A stretch of DNA of 64,000 nt. Origin: Glaciecola sp965660815 (lineage in GTDB: Bacteria > Pseudomonadota > Gammaproteobacteria > Enterobacterales > Alteromonadaceae). Within the stretch, counting starts at the first letter, position 1. Every line of letters begins with the position of its first letter. The notes beneath the pieces are model-generated. The model saw nothing but the letters and a program-made list of their open reading frames with translations. It searched no databases and was not told the DNA's origin. Positions 1 to 7,300 of this stretch are shown here, in pieces. The stretch is from assembly GCA_965660815.1 (NCBI GenBank), contig CBFIBG010000011.1, forward strand, positions 1 through 64,000, read 5' to 3'. A program made the position numbers and the translations under genes.

Positions 1-60
1 GCATACGATGCCCATGCTGTGGCAAAGTTACGTGGCAAAATAAAAAGCCCCAAAATTTAA
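1..60 (+). CDS. possible C-terminal tail of a gene entering from the left
   Basis: Frame 1 from the first base is open for 19 codons and then stops at TAA (58-60). The residues (AYDAHAVAKL then RGKIKSPKI) look like a basic protein C-terminus. The other two plus frames read less naturally. The tail is too short to assign a family, and it could be chance. Confidence 0.3.
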   Translation, partial: AYDAHAVAKLRGKIKSPKI

Positions 61-98
61 AATGAAAAAAATCAATTAAATCAATAGGTTTAATTATC

Positions 99-189
99 TG
101 GCGGAGAGAGAGGGATTCGAACCCTCGAAGGGCTATTAACCCTTACACACTTTCCAGGCGTGCGCCTTCAGCCACTCAGCCATCTCTCC
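99..189 (-). tRNA. tRNA-Ser(GGA)
   Basis: On the minus strand a full class II tRNA can be folded. The acceptor stem is GGAGAGA/TCTCTCC with a G discriminator and an encoded CCA (bases 99-101). The anticodon loop reads CTGGAAA, giving anticodon GGA. There is a long variable arm (around the GGGTTAATAGCCC segment) and a GGTTCGAATCC T-loop. The length of 91 nt with CCA is normal for a serine tRNA. Confidence 0.96.
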
Positions 190-226
190 AAAAACTTCAA
201 GTTCTTCAAATTACGCAGCGGCGCGT

Positions 227-254
227 ATATTAACAAACGAAGGCGGGTATGCAA
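227..254 (-). promoter_or_regulatory. promoter of tRNA-Ser
   Basis: On the minus strand there is a -35 TTGCAT (249-254), a 16 bp spacer and a -10 TAATAT (227-232), followed by a GC-rich discriminator (ACGCGCCG). This lies about 40 bp upstream of the mature tRNA 5' end. The same layout recurs before tRNA-Lys and rpsP in this window. GC-rich discriminators are typical of stringently controlled stable-RNA promoters; that control is inferred here. Confidence 0.55.
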
Positions 255-295
255 GAAGAAAAACTAAGTTTGTTAACCGCCTCTTATTTTTTATG

Positions 296-1354
296 CTAAG
301 CGTTCCCTTTAGTATTTATCTTTAGCTTCGCTGCAAAGTCCAGCATTCTTGTTAAAGGCACCATAGCTCTATCGGCAAGATGGCTGTCTACGAATATTTC
401 TCGCCCTGATTTGTCTTCTAGCGCCTCTTTCAACGCCACCAAGCCATTCATTGCCATCCAAGGACAGTTTGCACAGCTTTTACACGTTGCGCCCTCTCCT
501 GCCGTAGGCGCTTCAATGAGAGTTTTGTTTGGGGCAAGTTGCTGCATTTTATAAAAAATGCCTTTGTCGGTTGCGACTATAAATTCCTGATTCGGTAGTT
601 CAGTCGCGGCCTTTATTAGTTGCGACGTTGAACCTACCGCATCGGCCATATCCACAACGCTTGCAGGAGATTCTGGATGCACTAATACAGCAGCGTCTGG
701 ATATAAGTGTTTTGCTTTTTTAAGTGCCTGTGCAGAGAACTCATCGTGAACAATGCACTCGCCGTTCCACATCAGCATGTCTGCGCCCGTTTGTTTCTGT
801 ATGTAAGCGCCTAAATGTCTATCGGGTCCCCAAATAATTTTCTTACCTTCGCTATCTAGGTACTCCACAATTTCAAGTGCAATACTGGAGGTTACCACCC
901 AATCTGCTCGGGCTTTAACGGCAGCTGAAGTATTGGCATAAACCACCACTACTCTGTCTGGATGCCGATCGCAGAAAGCACTGAACTCTTCTATTGGACA
1001 GCCTAAATCCAGCGAACAAGTGGCGTCTAGTGTTGGCATCACTACCGATTTTTTAGGGCTGAGAATTTTAGCCGTTTCGCCCATAAACTTAACGCCAGCC
1101 ACGACTAAGTTCTGTGCTTTATGATCGCGACCAAACCTTGCCATTTCGAGTGAGTCGGACACACAACCACCGGTATCTTCGGCCAGAGCCTGAATAACTG
1201 GGCTGGTGTAATAATGCGCCACAAGCGCCGCATTTTTTTCAATTAATAATGCTTTGATGTCGCGTATCAAGTCCAACTCTTCTTGCGAGGTCAACTTGGC
1301 AGGCATTTTTGGAAAAGGATAATGTATTGGGGCAACGCGGTTTGCTAGGCTCAT
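296..1354 (-). CDS. nadA: quinolinate synthase NadA
   Basis: Cytoplasmic [4Fe-4S] enzyme that condenses iminoaspartate with dihydroxyacetone phosphate to quinolinate in de novo NAD synthesis. The protein is about 352 residues, close to the E. coli length. The cluster-type cysteines are visible: the CSLDLGCP segment near residues 113-119, the NGEC segment near 200, and a CxxCxxCP motif near 291-298. An ATG at 1352-1354 is taken as the start. A TTG two codons earlier (1358-1360) is better spaced from a GAAGA Shine-Dalgarno-like sequence and cannot be excluded. The gene stands alone between tRNA genes. nadB is not in the window. Confidence 0.97.
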   Translation of the reverse strand: MSLANRVAPIHYPFPKMPAKLTSQEELDLIRDIKALLIEKNAALVAHYYTSPVIQALAEDTGGCVSDSLEMARFGRDHKAQNLVVAGVKFMGETAKILSPKKSVVMPTLDATCSLDLGCPIEEFSAFCDRHPDRVVVVYANTSAAVKARADWVVTSSIALEIVEYLDSEGKKIIWGPDRHLGAYIQKQTGADMLMWNGECIVHDEFSAQALKKAKHLYPDAAVLVHPESPASVVDMADAVGSTSQLIKAATELPNQEFIVATDKGIFYKMQQLAPNKTLIEAPTAGEGATCKSCANCPWMAMNGLVALKEALEDKSGREIFVDSHLADRAMVPLTRMLDFAAKLKINTKGNA

Positions 1355-1384
1355 AGACAACAGTTATTTCTTCAAAGTGTTCGT

Positions 1385-1390
1385 ATTATA
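1385..1390 (-). promoter_or_regulatory. -10 element of the nadA promoter
   Basis: A perfect TATAAT (minus strand) sits about 30 bp upstream of the nadA start codon, within a CGCGTATAATACG context. No good -35 is visible at 16-18 bp, so the assignment rests on the -10 alone. Confidence 0.4.
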
Positions 1391-1465
1391 CGCGATTTTA
1401 ATACAAAGTTCATTTTTGAACTTCAATGGAATAAAAACTAGATTATGAACAAAAGAGTGCGTTGA

Positions 1466-1541
1466 TGGTGGGTCGTGCTGGATTCGAACCAGCGACCAAT
1501 TGATTAAAAGTCAACTGCTCTACCAACTGAGCTAACGACCC
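1466..1541 (-). tRNA. tRNA-Lys(TTT), copy 2 of the tandem pair
   Basis: The 76 nt minus-strand gene has acceptor stem GGGTCGT/ACGACCC and an encoded CCA. The anticodon loop CTTTTAA gives anticodon TTT, and the T-loop is GGTTCGAATCC. It appears identical to the copy at 1568-1643, and the two are separated by 26 bp, so they are probably cotranscribed. Confidence 0.96.
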
Positions 1542-1567
1542 TCAAGCATTCGATAGGATTTTTAAAG

Positions 1568-1643
1568 TGGTGGGTCGTGCTGGATTCGAACCAGCGACCA
1601 ATTGATTAAAAGTCAACTGCTCTACCAACTGAGCTAACGACCC
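1568..1643 (-). tRNA. tRNA-Lys(TTT), copy 1 of the tandem pair
   Basis: This 76 nt gene has the same sequence and fold as its neighbour at 1466-1541, with anticodon TTT and encoded CCA. It is the promoter-proximal copy. The hypothetical reading frame that crosses it on the minus strand is the familiar spurious translation of a tRNA-Lys gene and was not annotated. Confidence 0.96.
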
Positions 1644-1692
1644 TTTATTTAAATCCTGTGTTGTAAAGCAGGTTACTTCACAACGGGCGCAT

Positions 1693-1720
1693 ATAATACT
1701 CAAATCAGCCCAACGTGCAA
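1693..1720 (-). promoter_or_regulatory. promoter of the tRNA-Lys pair
   Basis: Minus-strand -35 TTGCAC (1715-1720), a 16 bp spacer and -10 TATTAT (1693-1698), followed by the GC-rich discriminator ATGCGCCCG. It lies about 50 bp upstream of the first tRNA-Lys. The composition suggests stable-RNA/stringent-type control (inference). Confidence 0.55.
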
Positions 1721-1790
1721 CCTCTAAATGATAAAAAAGTTGTTTATTTTCGTTATTTACTGCTGATTGAGCGTAAACTAAACAATAAAG

Positions 1791-1821
1791 CAACAACTGC
1801 CTATCAATTAGACAGTTGTTG
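1791..1821 (-). terminator. terminator of the tol-pal operon, overlapping the cpoB stop
   Basis: CAACAACTG (1791-1799) and CAGTTGTTG (1813-1821) form a perfect 9 bp stem with a 13 nt loop that contains the cpoB stop codon. Downstream on the minus strand comes a T-rich tail (CTTTATTGTTT). Confidence 0.55.
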
Positions 1822-2625
1822 TGTGGCTAATTTGGCCGGAGTGCTATTAGGATACTGACTAACAACCTGTTGAAATCGGTTATTTGCCGCACTAGTATTT
1901 CCGAGCGATTGTTCTATCAAACCTAACTTTAAAATAGAATCCGCGCGTTTTGGTGAATCAGGGAATTCATCGACTACTTGCGTAAACTGAGAGCTTGCTT
2001 CTGAGAAGTTTTGCTTGTTATATAACAATTGACCTAACCAATAATGAGCGTTGTCCGTTAGATTTCCGTTTGGAAACTGTTCTAAAAAAGCTTGGAACGC
2101 AGGTATTGCGTTGTCGTAGTCTCTTTCTTTTAGAATCAAATTCACCGCATTTTGATACGATTCCTGCTCATTAACTTGATTTGCACCAGCATTTGCTACA
2201 GGCAACCCGCCATCAGAACCACCAGCAAGACTATCACCTACGTCATTTGTCTGCTCTTGCATTTGCACAAATCGGCGGTCGAGCTCTAAGAACAGCTCTC
2301 TTTGCCTTTCTAGCAGTTTTTCCAGTTGGTGATTATGCAGTTCGATAGTGCCTCGCATCTCGTCTATATCAATCTGCAATTCGCTAATTTGCGCTTGCAT
2401 TCGTTGTTGAGATTGAGTGCGCGAGTCCACAATACGTTCAAGAGTTGATAGACGATTTTGTAACTCGAGCGTTGTTAACGCCTCTGTTACCGCTACGTCT
2501 TGAACAGTGTCACTTTGGGAAACATTAGTTTGTTCACTGCTTTGAGCATCCACCACAGGAGCTTGCGCAAAACAAGCTCCCGATGTTAGAACACAAGCTA
2601 ATATGCTGACAGCTTTAAATTTCAT
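1804..2625 (-). CDS. cpoB: cell division coordinator CpoB (YbgF)
   Basis: Periplasmic TPR protein of the Tol-Pal operon. In E. coli CpoB links Tol-Pal to PBP1B during septal constriction. The 273-residue product starts with a signal peptide ending near AQA. A coiled-coil trimerisation segment follows at about 50-120, rich in heptad L/I and Q/E. Then come a short low-complexity linker (GGSDGG region) and three tetratricopeptide-like repeats over about 155-270 (AIPAFQAFLEQFP, YWLGQLLYNKQNF, LGLIEQSLGN). It is the last gene of the operon, 3 bp after pal, and is followed by a terminator hairpin. Confidence 0.93.
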   Translation of the reverse strand: MKFKAVSILACVLTSGACFAQAPVVDAQSSEQTNVSQSDTVQDVAVTEALTTLELQNRLSTLERIVDSRTQSQQRMQAQISELQIDIDEMRGTIELHNHQLEKLLERQRELFLELDRRFVQMQEQTNDVGDSLAGGSDGGLPVANAGANQVNEQESYQNAVNLILKERDYDNAIPAFQAFLEQFPNGNLTDNAHYWLGQLLYNKQNFSEASSQFTQVVDEFPDSPKRADSILKLGLIEQSLGNTSAANNRFQQVVSQYPNSTPAKLATQQLSN

Positions 2626-2628
2626 AAA

Positions 2629-3207
2629 TTACTGATACACAACAACTGCACGTCTGTTTTGCGCCATTGCATATTCTGATGCGCCCATAACGGCTGGCTT
2701 TTCTTCACCGAATGACACGACGCTCACCTGTGATGGACTTACACCTTCGTTCAATAAGAAAGTTTCAACTGATTTACCACGACGCTCACCTAAAGCAATA
2801 TTATATTCAGGCGTTCCGCGTTGGTCAGCGTGTCCTTCAACTACGACTACTTGATTGGGGTTTTTAAGTAAGTATTCTGCGTGTTTTCTCAATACGCTAA
2901 CAAAATCAGACTTGATTGTAGAGCGGTCAAAATCAAAATAAATAGTATTTTGGTTGACCAATTCATTTTTCATTTCTTCAGCCACTTCTTGAGCACGCTT
3001 CATTTGTTCAGCTTTGGCAGCTTCAACTCGCACTCGTTCCGCTTCTGCTCGAGCTTGCTCTTGCTGTCTTGCTTCTGCTTGCGCTTGTTCAGCCATACGA
3101 TTTGCTTCGGCTTCTTTCTCAGCTTCGGTCGGCCCCGATTGACATGCCATTAGCGACGTTGCTGCAAGAGCGATTAATAGAGTTCTTAATTTATTATTGG
3201 TAAGCAT
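2629..3207 (-). CDS. pal: peptidoglycan-associated lipoprotein Pal
   Basis: Outer-membrane lipoprotein that binds peptidoglycan and TolB, holding the outer membrane to the wall during division. The 192-residue product has a lipoprotein signal with the lipobox LMAC (Cys at about 22). A long Ala/Glu/Arg/Gln-rich helical stretch follows at about 28-88. The C-terminal OmpA-like domain carries IYFDFDRSTI, VEGHADQRGTPEYNIALGERR and the final NRRAVVVY. The charged helical linker is longer than in E. coli Pal (173 residues). The gene lies between tolB and cpoB. Confidence 0.96.
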   Translation of the reverse strand: MLTNNKLRTLLIALAATSLMACQSGPTEAEKEAEANRMAEQAQAEARQQEQARAEAERVRVEAAKAEQMKRAQEVAEEMKNELVNQNTIYFDFDRSTIKSDFVSVLRKHAEYLLKNPNQVVVVEGHADQRGTPEYNIALGERRGKSVETFLLNEGVSPSQVSVVSFGEEKPAVMGASEYAMAQNRRAVVVYQ

Positions 3208-3249
3208 GCTTAATCCTTATTGTGTATAAGCTAATTATCATATTTTTAA

Positions 3250-4641
3250 TTATAGTAAAAACGGTGACCAACTGGGCGATTTTACTTGCCCATCAGTCGC
3301 CGGTAACAGCGCTTTGAAACGCCCATCTAACGACACCAGCGACAACACCTGTTTTCCCTGATGGAGAGTACTATAAATAATCATACTTCCATTAGGTGCA
3401 ATACTGGGTGATTCATCTAAAAACGTTTTTGTTAACACAAGCATATCACCGCTAGCCCTATGTTGCCTAGCTATATGATAGTCTCCTTGCGTTCGATTTA
3501 CGACCACTAAATGCGAATTGTCTGGTGTAATAGATGCCCCTAAATTCATCTCACCGTCAAAAGTTAACCGTTTAGAGCGTTTAGTTGCTAAATTTACTTG
3601 ATAAATCTGCGGTTTTCCACCCCGTTCTGAGGTATATATAATACTTTTACCGTCTGGAGTCCATTCAGGCTCAGTATCGATGGCTCTATTTCGCGTAATC
3701 CTCTCCAATCTTTTACTTTGCAAATCCATGACATATATTTCGGGGTTACCGTCTTTAGATAACACCATTGCCATTTTATTTCCATCAGGAGAAAACGCTG
3801 GGGAACTATTTATGCCAGGATAATCGGTAATTCGTGTACGCTCAGTGGTGTATATATTTTGGACAAATATTTGAGGCTTTCCAGATTCAAAGCTGACATA
3901 AGCTAACTTATTACCATCTGGAGACCAAGTTGGAGACATCAATGGCTCCGGAGAAGACAGTAACCGTATTTCATTAGCGCCATCATAATCAGCTATAGCC
4001 AATTGATATGGCAGAGGTTCGGTTTGTCTATCGCGCACTACCACATAAGCAATTCTTGTTAAAAATGCGCCTTTTTCTCCCGTTAAGTTCTCGTACACCC
4101 TATCGCTTATGATGTGCGCGTGTTGACGGAATTCATCGCGACTTATTTCGCTTTTCTGATTGAGTATAATATGGTCAGCGACCTCTACAATTTGATTGTT
4201 GACCAACGACTTTGCAGAGCCACCAGTTAACTGGGCTCGAAGAATGTCAATCAATTGAAAGTTGACAATGTAGTTCCCATTATCACTTGGTTCGACAGTC
4301 CCAGTAACAATAGTATCTATGCCTTTCTTAGCCCATGCATCATAATCAACTTCTGAATCATTGGTTGGAAACTGCGGCATATCGCTCATTTTAACGGGTG
4401 AAAATTTTCCACTTCGTTGCAAATTTCCCGCAATTACATCCGATAAGTTTTCTGGTAAAACGGTATCGCCAGTCCATTTGAATGGCACAATAGCTATGGG
4501 CCGAGCGTTGCTCATACCCTCTGTTATTACAATAGTAAGATTAGATTGTGATTTAACCACCGCAGACATCAAAATCATGCTGATGAATAAGTACTTAATA
4601 TGACGCAGTTGAAAGCTTTTAAAACAAGCTAATAATTTCAT
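3250..4641 (-). CDS. tolB: Tol-Pal translocation protein TolB
   Basis: Periplasmic beta-propeller protein that shuttles between TolA and Pal. The 463 residues comprise a long signal region (basic start, hydrophobic core at about 15-30), the TolB N-terminal domain (about 35-180) and a six-bladed WD40-like propeller. The propeller shows repeated SPDGNKLAYVSFESGKPQIF, SPDGNKMAMVLS and TPDGKSIIYTSERGG segments. The ATG overlaps the tolA stop in a TAATG arrangement and has a GGAGA ribosome-binding site, which points to translational coupling. Confidence 0.97.
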   Translation of the reverse strand: MKLLACFKSFQLRHIKYLFISMILMSAVVKSQSNLTIVITEGMSNARPIAIVPFKWTGDTVLPENLSDVIAGNLQRSGKFSPVKMSDMPQFPTNDSEVDYDAWAKKGIDTIVTGTVEPSDNGNYIVNFQLIDILRAQLTGGSAKSLVNNQIVEVADHIILNQKSEISRDEFRQHAHIISDRVYENLTGEKGAFLTRIAYVVVRDRQTEPLPYQLAIADYDGANEIRLLSSPEPLMSPTWSPDGNKLAYVSFESGKPQIFVQNIYTTERTRITDYPGINSSPAFSPDGNKMAMVLSKDGNPEIYVMDLQSKRLERITRNRAIDTEPEWTPDGKSIIYTSERGGKPQIYQVNLATKRSKRLTFDGEMNLGASITPDNSHLVVVNRTQGDYHIARQHRASGDMLVLTKTFLDESPSIAPNGSMIIYSTLHQGKQVLSLVSLDGRFKALLPATDGQVKSPSWSPFLL

Positions 4642-5507
4642 TATTTCTCCGGTCTTACTTCAATATCAAAATTTTTAAATTTCGCCATAACGCTTGGATC
4701 TTTAGACACTGGTAACGTTCCTGCTTTAAGCACTGCACTTTGCGCTAATCGGCATAAAGCATTATCACCTTCTATTGCCTTTGCCTGAAGTACCAGCCCA
4801 TCGTTTGCCAAACGCACATTAATTTTACACGATTTACCAATAAAACCGCCATCGGTGTCTAGGTTGCGTTTTACTTTAGAATAAACAAGCGCTTTATACT
4901 TTTCTACCTCGGACATTATTCGTCGTTGATTGGATTGGTTTAAAGCTTCTTGCTCAGCTTCAAGTTGTTCTTGAAGCATTTTCTCAAACTCTTCTTTACG
5001 TTTGGCTTCTTCTTTTGCCTCTTGTTTCAACCGTTTAGCGATTTCTTGCTCTTTTTGTTGTTCGAGTTCTAATTTATCTAGACGTTCACGCTCTTGCCGC
5101 GCTAACTCCTCTTGGCGAGCTTGCTCTTTTTTTCTTGCTTCTTCTGCCACTCTTTTCTTTCGAAGCTCTTCTTGTCTTCTCTTTTCAGCAGCCTGCTGCC
5201 TTTTTCTTGCATTGGCTTCTGCCTGTGCTTTTTCTCTTCTCTTCTGTTCAATAACATTACTATCAATAAATGTCGCTTTTACGATTTCTGGCTGAGCGCC
5301 CGCCGCCTGACTCGGTTGCTCAACAAACTTTAAAGGTTCAGACGAAAAATTGAAACTTATCAATAAAGCGGCTAGTACGCACACATGCAACCCAAGCGAC
5401 TTTGCGAGCGGCGACAGCAATAAAGACAACAAACCTCCTTGCCTTTGAGAAGCCAATTCTTCTTGTAAATCTGAATGATTGTCGTGAGTTGTCTTGTTGA
5501 GCGACAA
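4641..5507 (-). CDS. tolA: cell envelope integrity protein TolA
   Basis: Inner-membrane protein that spans the periplasm and passes energy from TolQR to TolB-Pal. The 288 residues show a short cytoplasmic start and one transmembrane helix (about 37-56). A very charged Lys/Glu/Ala/Arg/Gln coiled helix follows at about 85-195. The C-terminal TolA domain III has CKINVRLANDG and LCRLAQSAVLKAG. It is shorter than E. coli TolA (421) because the helical domain is short. No upstream ATG exists in frame; translation apparently starts at TTG (5505-5507) behind GGTGG. Confidence 0.93.
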   Translation of the reverse strand: MSLNKTTHDNHSDLQEELASQRQGGLLSLLLSPLAKSLGLHVCVLAALLISFNFSSEPLKFVEQPSQAAGAQPEIVKATFIDSNVIEQKRREKAQAEANARKRQQAAEKRRQEELRKKRVAEEARKKEQARQEELARQERERLDKLELEQQKEQEIAKRLKQEAKEEAKRKEEFEKMLQEQLEAEQEALNQSNQRRIMSEVEKYKALVYSKVKRNLDTDGGFIGKSCKINVRLANDGLVLQAKAIEGDNALCRLAQSAVLKAGTLPVSKDPSVMAKFKNFDIEVRPEK

Positions 5508-5545
5508 AAAACCACCTTAAGTATTAATTAGCCTGTTAAACCGTT

Positions 5546-5968
5546 CTAAATCTCATTCGGATCAGTCATTAAGCCTACCGACGGAACGCCAGATCTTTGT
5601 AAAAGCACCATCAAATCAATCACCTTCTCGTACTTAACATTGCCATCTCCATTGACTACCACCGGTGTCGTAGGCGATACCTCAAGACGTGTTTTAACTA
5701 AATCAGCGATTGCTTCAGGACTCATCGCACTGGTCGGGTCGTCGCCAACGTTTAGATAGTACAAACCTTGTGCATCGACTGATACAATCATCATAGCTTC
5801 ATCTTCAGTCTCAATGGTTTGCGCCTCTGCTTTTGGTAAGTCAACTTTTACGCCTTGTGCGACCAAGGGTGCGGTTGCCATAAATATCACCAGTAGAACT
5901 AACATTACATCAATGTAAGGCACCACATTTATTTCAGAAACAGGCTTACGACGTTTGCGGATATACAT
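5546..5968 (-). CDS. tolR: Tol system stator protein TolR
   Basis: ExbD/TolR-family inner-membrane protein. The 140 residues carry a cytoplasmic start, one transmembrane helix at about 16-35 and a periplasmic domain. In the helix, VVPYIDVMLVLLVIFM contains the conserved proton-path Asp. The periplasmic domain has VVVNGDGNVKYEKVIDLMVLLQRSG. It works with TolQ as the proton-driven stator complex. It follows tolQ by 2 bp. Confidence 0.96.
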   Translation of the reverse strand: MYIRKRRKPVSEINVVPYIDVMLVLLVIFMATAPLVAQGVKVDLPKAEAQTIETEDEAMMIVSVDAQGLYYLNVGDDPTSAMSPEAIADLVKTRLEVSPTTPVVVNGDGNVKYEKVIDLMVLLQRSGVPSVGLMTDPNEI

Positions 5969-5970
5969 AA

Positions 5971-6654
5971 TTATGAGCCTCTGTTGGCCAATGCTTGACG
6001 GTGCAGAATAGCGGAAAATTCTTCCATAAAATTGCCATATTTATTTTCAATTTTTTCAACTTGATTACTAAACCTATTGTAAGCAATTACCGCTGGAATA
6101 GCGGCAAACAAACCAATAGCGGTCGCTATTAGCGCTTCTGCTATGCCAGGAGCAACCATTTGCAGAGTCGCTTGTTTGACTTCACCTAAAGCGATGAAAG
6201 CGGTCATGATGCCGTACACCGTCCCAAGCAATCCAACATAAGGAGAAATTGAACCCACTGTAGCCAAGAAAGGTAGCCTGTGTTCCAACTCATCAACTTC
6301 TCGTGACATGGCAACGCGCATCGCCCTGTATGTTCCGTCAGTAATGGACTCAGGTATAGAAGATGTCGTTTTTCTCAGCCGCACATACTCTTTAAATCCT
6401 GAGCAGAATATCATGGAACAACCAGCTAGATTATCTCGCTCTGCCAACTCTGAATACAAGTGGTTTAAATCAGCGCCTGACCAAAAATTTTCTTCGAAAT
6501 CGTTAACTTCGTCGCTTGCACGACGCAATGCAGCGCCTCGTTGGAATATATAGGTCCAACTGACTATAGATGCTAGCAAGAGCAAAACCATAATAAATTG
6601 AACGACGAAACTGGCTTGTAAAAACAAACCTAATACGGTCATTTCAGAATTCAC
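5971..6654 (-). CDS. tolQ: Tol system channel protein TolQ
   Basis: MotA/TolQ/ExbB-family inner-membrane protein of 227 residues with three transmembrane helices, near residues 12-35, 130-155 and 168-190. The conserved PYVGLLGTVYGIMTAF and GIAEALIATAIGLFAAIPAVIAYN segments define the channel. The gene begins directly at the end of ybgC (adjacent bases), as in the standard ybgC-tolQRAB-pal-cpoB operon. Confidence 0.97.
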   Translation of the reverse strand: MNSEMTVLGLFLQASFVVQFIMVLLLLASIVSWTYIFQRGAALRRASDEVNDFEENFWSGADLNHLYSELAERDNLAGCSMIFCSGFKEYVRLRKTTSSIPESITDGTYRAMRVAMSREVDELEHRLPFLATVGSISPYVGLLGTVYGIMTAFIALGEVKQATLQMVAPGIAEALIATAIGLFAAIPAVIAYNRFSNQVEKIENKYGNFMEEFSAILHRQALANRGS

Positions 6655-7050
6655 TTAAACACTTCCTTCAACTTGTTTTATCGCTTTAAACAATTCAGTG
6701 GGGATCCCCATGGGCTTTGAAAACTTTGTATTCACACAAGCAACTTTAACCGTTGCTTTAATTATTTCTTTGTTATTAAGCTTGATAACTTGTTCAAAGA
6801 GCATACTTGCCCGTTTAGCCATCAATAAATCGCAACTTACTTCGATGAGATCATCCAGCTTTGCACTGCCTTTGAACTGAATAGACATGTCTATGACGAC
6901 AAAAGCAATGGATTGTTCCAACAAAGCATGCTGTTTTATACCTAAATTTCTGACCCAATCGCTGCGGGCTCGTTCGAGATACTTGAGGTAGTTTGCATGA
7001 TAAACAATTCCCCCTGCATCAGTATCCTCATAATAAATTCTTATCGACAT
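6655..7050 (-). CDS. ybgC: acyl-CoA thioesterase YbgC
   Basis: Hot-dog-fold thioesterase of 131 residues. The YEDTDAGGIVYHANYLKYLERAR block holds the catalytic Asp of the 4-hydroxybenzoyl-CoA thioesterase-like family. It is the first gene of the tol-pal operon in most gammaproteobacteria. It acts on acyl-CoA or acyl-ACP; the true substrate is not evident from sequence. Confidence 0.94.
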   Translation of the reverse strand: MSIRIYYEDTDAGGIVYHANYLKYLERARSDWVRNLGIKQHALLEQSIAFVVIDMSIQFKGSAKLDDLIEVSCDLLMAKRASMLFEQVIKLNNKEIIKATVKVACVNTKFSKPMGIPTELFKAIKQVEGSV

Positions 7051-7193
7051 TAATATTTTTGACTCTAAATTTTGTAAAAATAATTTTATTTATGTTAAAA
7101 AAATGATAAAAATCATTTTATTCAATACTTTATTTAAATTGTAATTTCTTCCTTACATTAAATAAACTAATGAATGATGTAAATTTTATTAGC

Positions 7194-7221
7194 TTGTTTA
7201 AACACAAAAGTCATATAAAAT
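7194..7221 (+). promoter_or_regulatory. candidate plus-strand promoter in the ruvB-ybgC gap
   Basis: TTGTTT (7194-7199), a 16 bp spacer and TAAAAT (7216-7221) form a credible sigma-70 promoter on the plus strand. There is no plus-strand protein gene downstream, only the candidate small RNA ending in the terminator at 7276-7300. Confidence 0.4.
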
Positions 7222-7227
7222 TCTGGT

Positions 7228-7300
7228 CATGATTAAGCAGTTAGTTTTTTCATGTTGGATCCCTTCCGTTTTTTTGCCCACACTATGTGTGGGCTTTTTT
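7228..7300 (+). ncRNA. candidate small RNA between ruvB and ybgC
   Basis: The segment runs from a likely start about 7 nt after the -10 to a strong intrinsic terminator. It would give a U-rich RNA of about 73 nt with a GTTGGATCCC segment and a run of seven U before the hairpin. Both flanking genes are on the minus strand, so the plus-strand terminator has no protein-coding transcript to end. No known sRNA family was recognised. A tiny minus-strand frame (MKKLTA) also fits here but is less convincing. Confidence 0.4.
7276..7300 (+). terminator. plus-strand intrinsic terminator with no upstream gene
   Basis: GCCCACAC (7276-7283), a TAT loop and GTGTGGGC (7287-7294) are followed by T6. On the minus strand the hairpin is followed by A residues, so it cannot terminate the ruvB transcript. 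It is a genuine plus-strand signal. Confidence 0.7.

Noticed and set aside
1542..1796. 84-residue minus-strand ORF across the second tRNA-Lys
   Set aside because: The translated part LAQLVEQLTFNQLVAGSNPARP is the well-known false protein read from tRNA-Lys genes. The tRNA call is certain.
5002..5333. Ser/Phe/Leu-rich plus-strand ORFs opposite tolA
   Set aside because: Antisense shadows of the Lys/Glu/Ala-rich TolA helix; the composition is a mirror effect of the codon repeats.
7236..7256. Six-codon minus-strand frame MKKLTA with an AAGGGA site, as a leader peptide of the tol-pal operon
   Set aside because: It lies about 190 bp upstream of ybgC with no attenuator downstream on the minus strand. 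The plus-strand promoter and terminator explain the region better.
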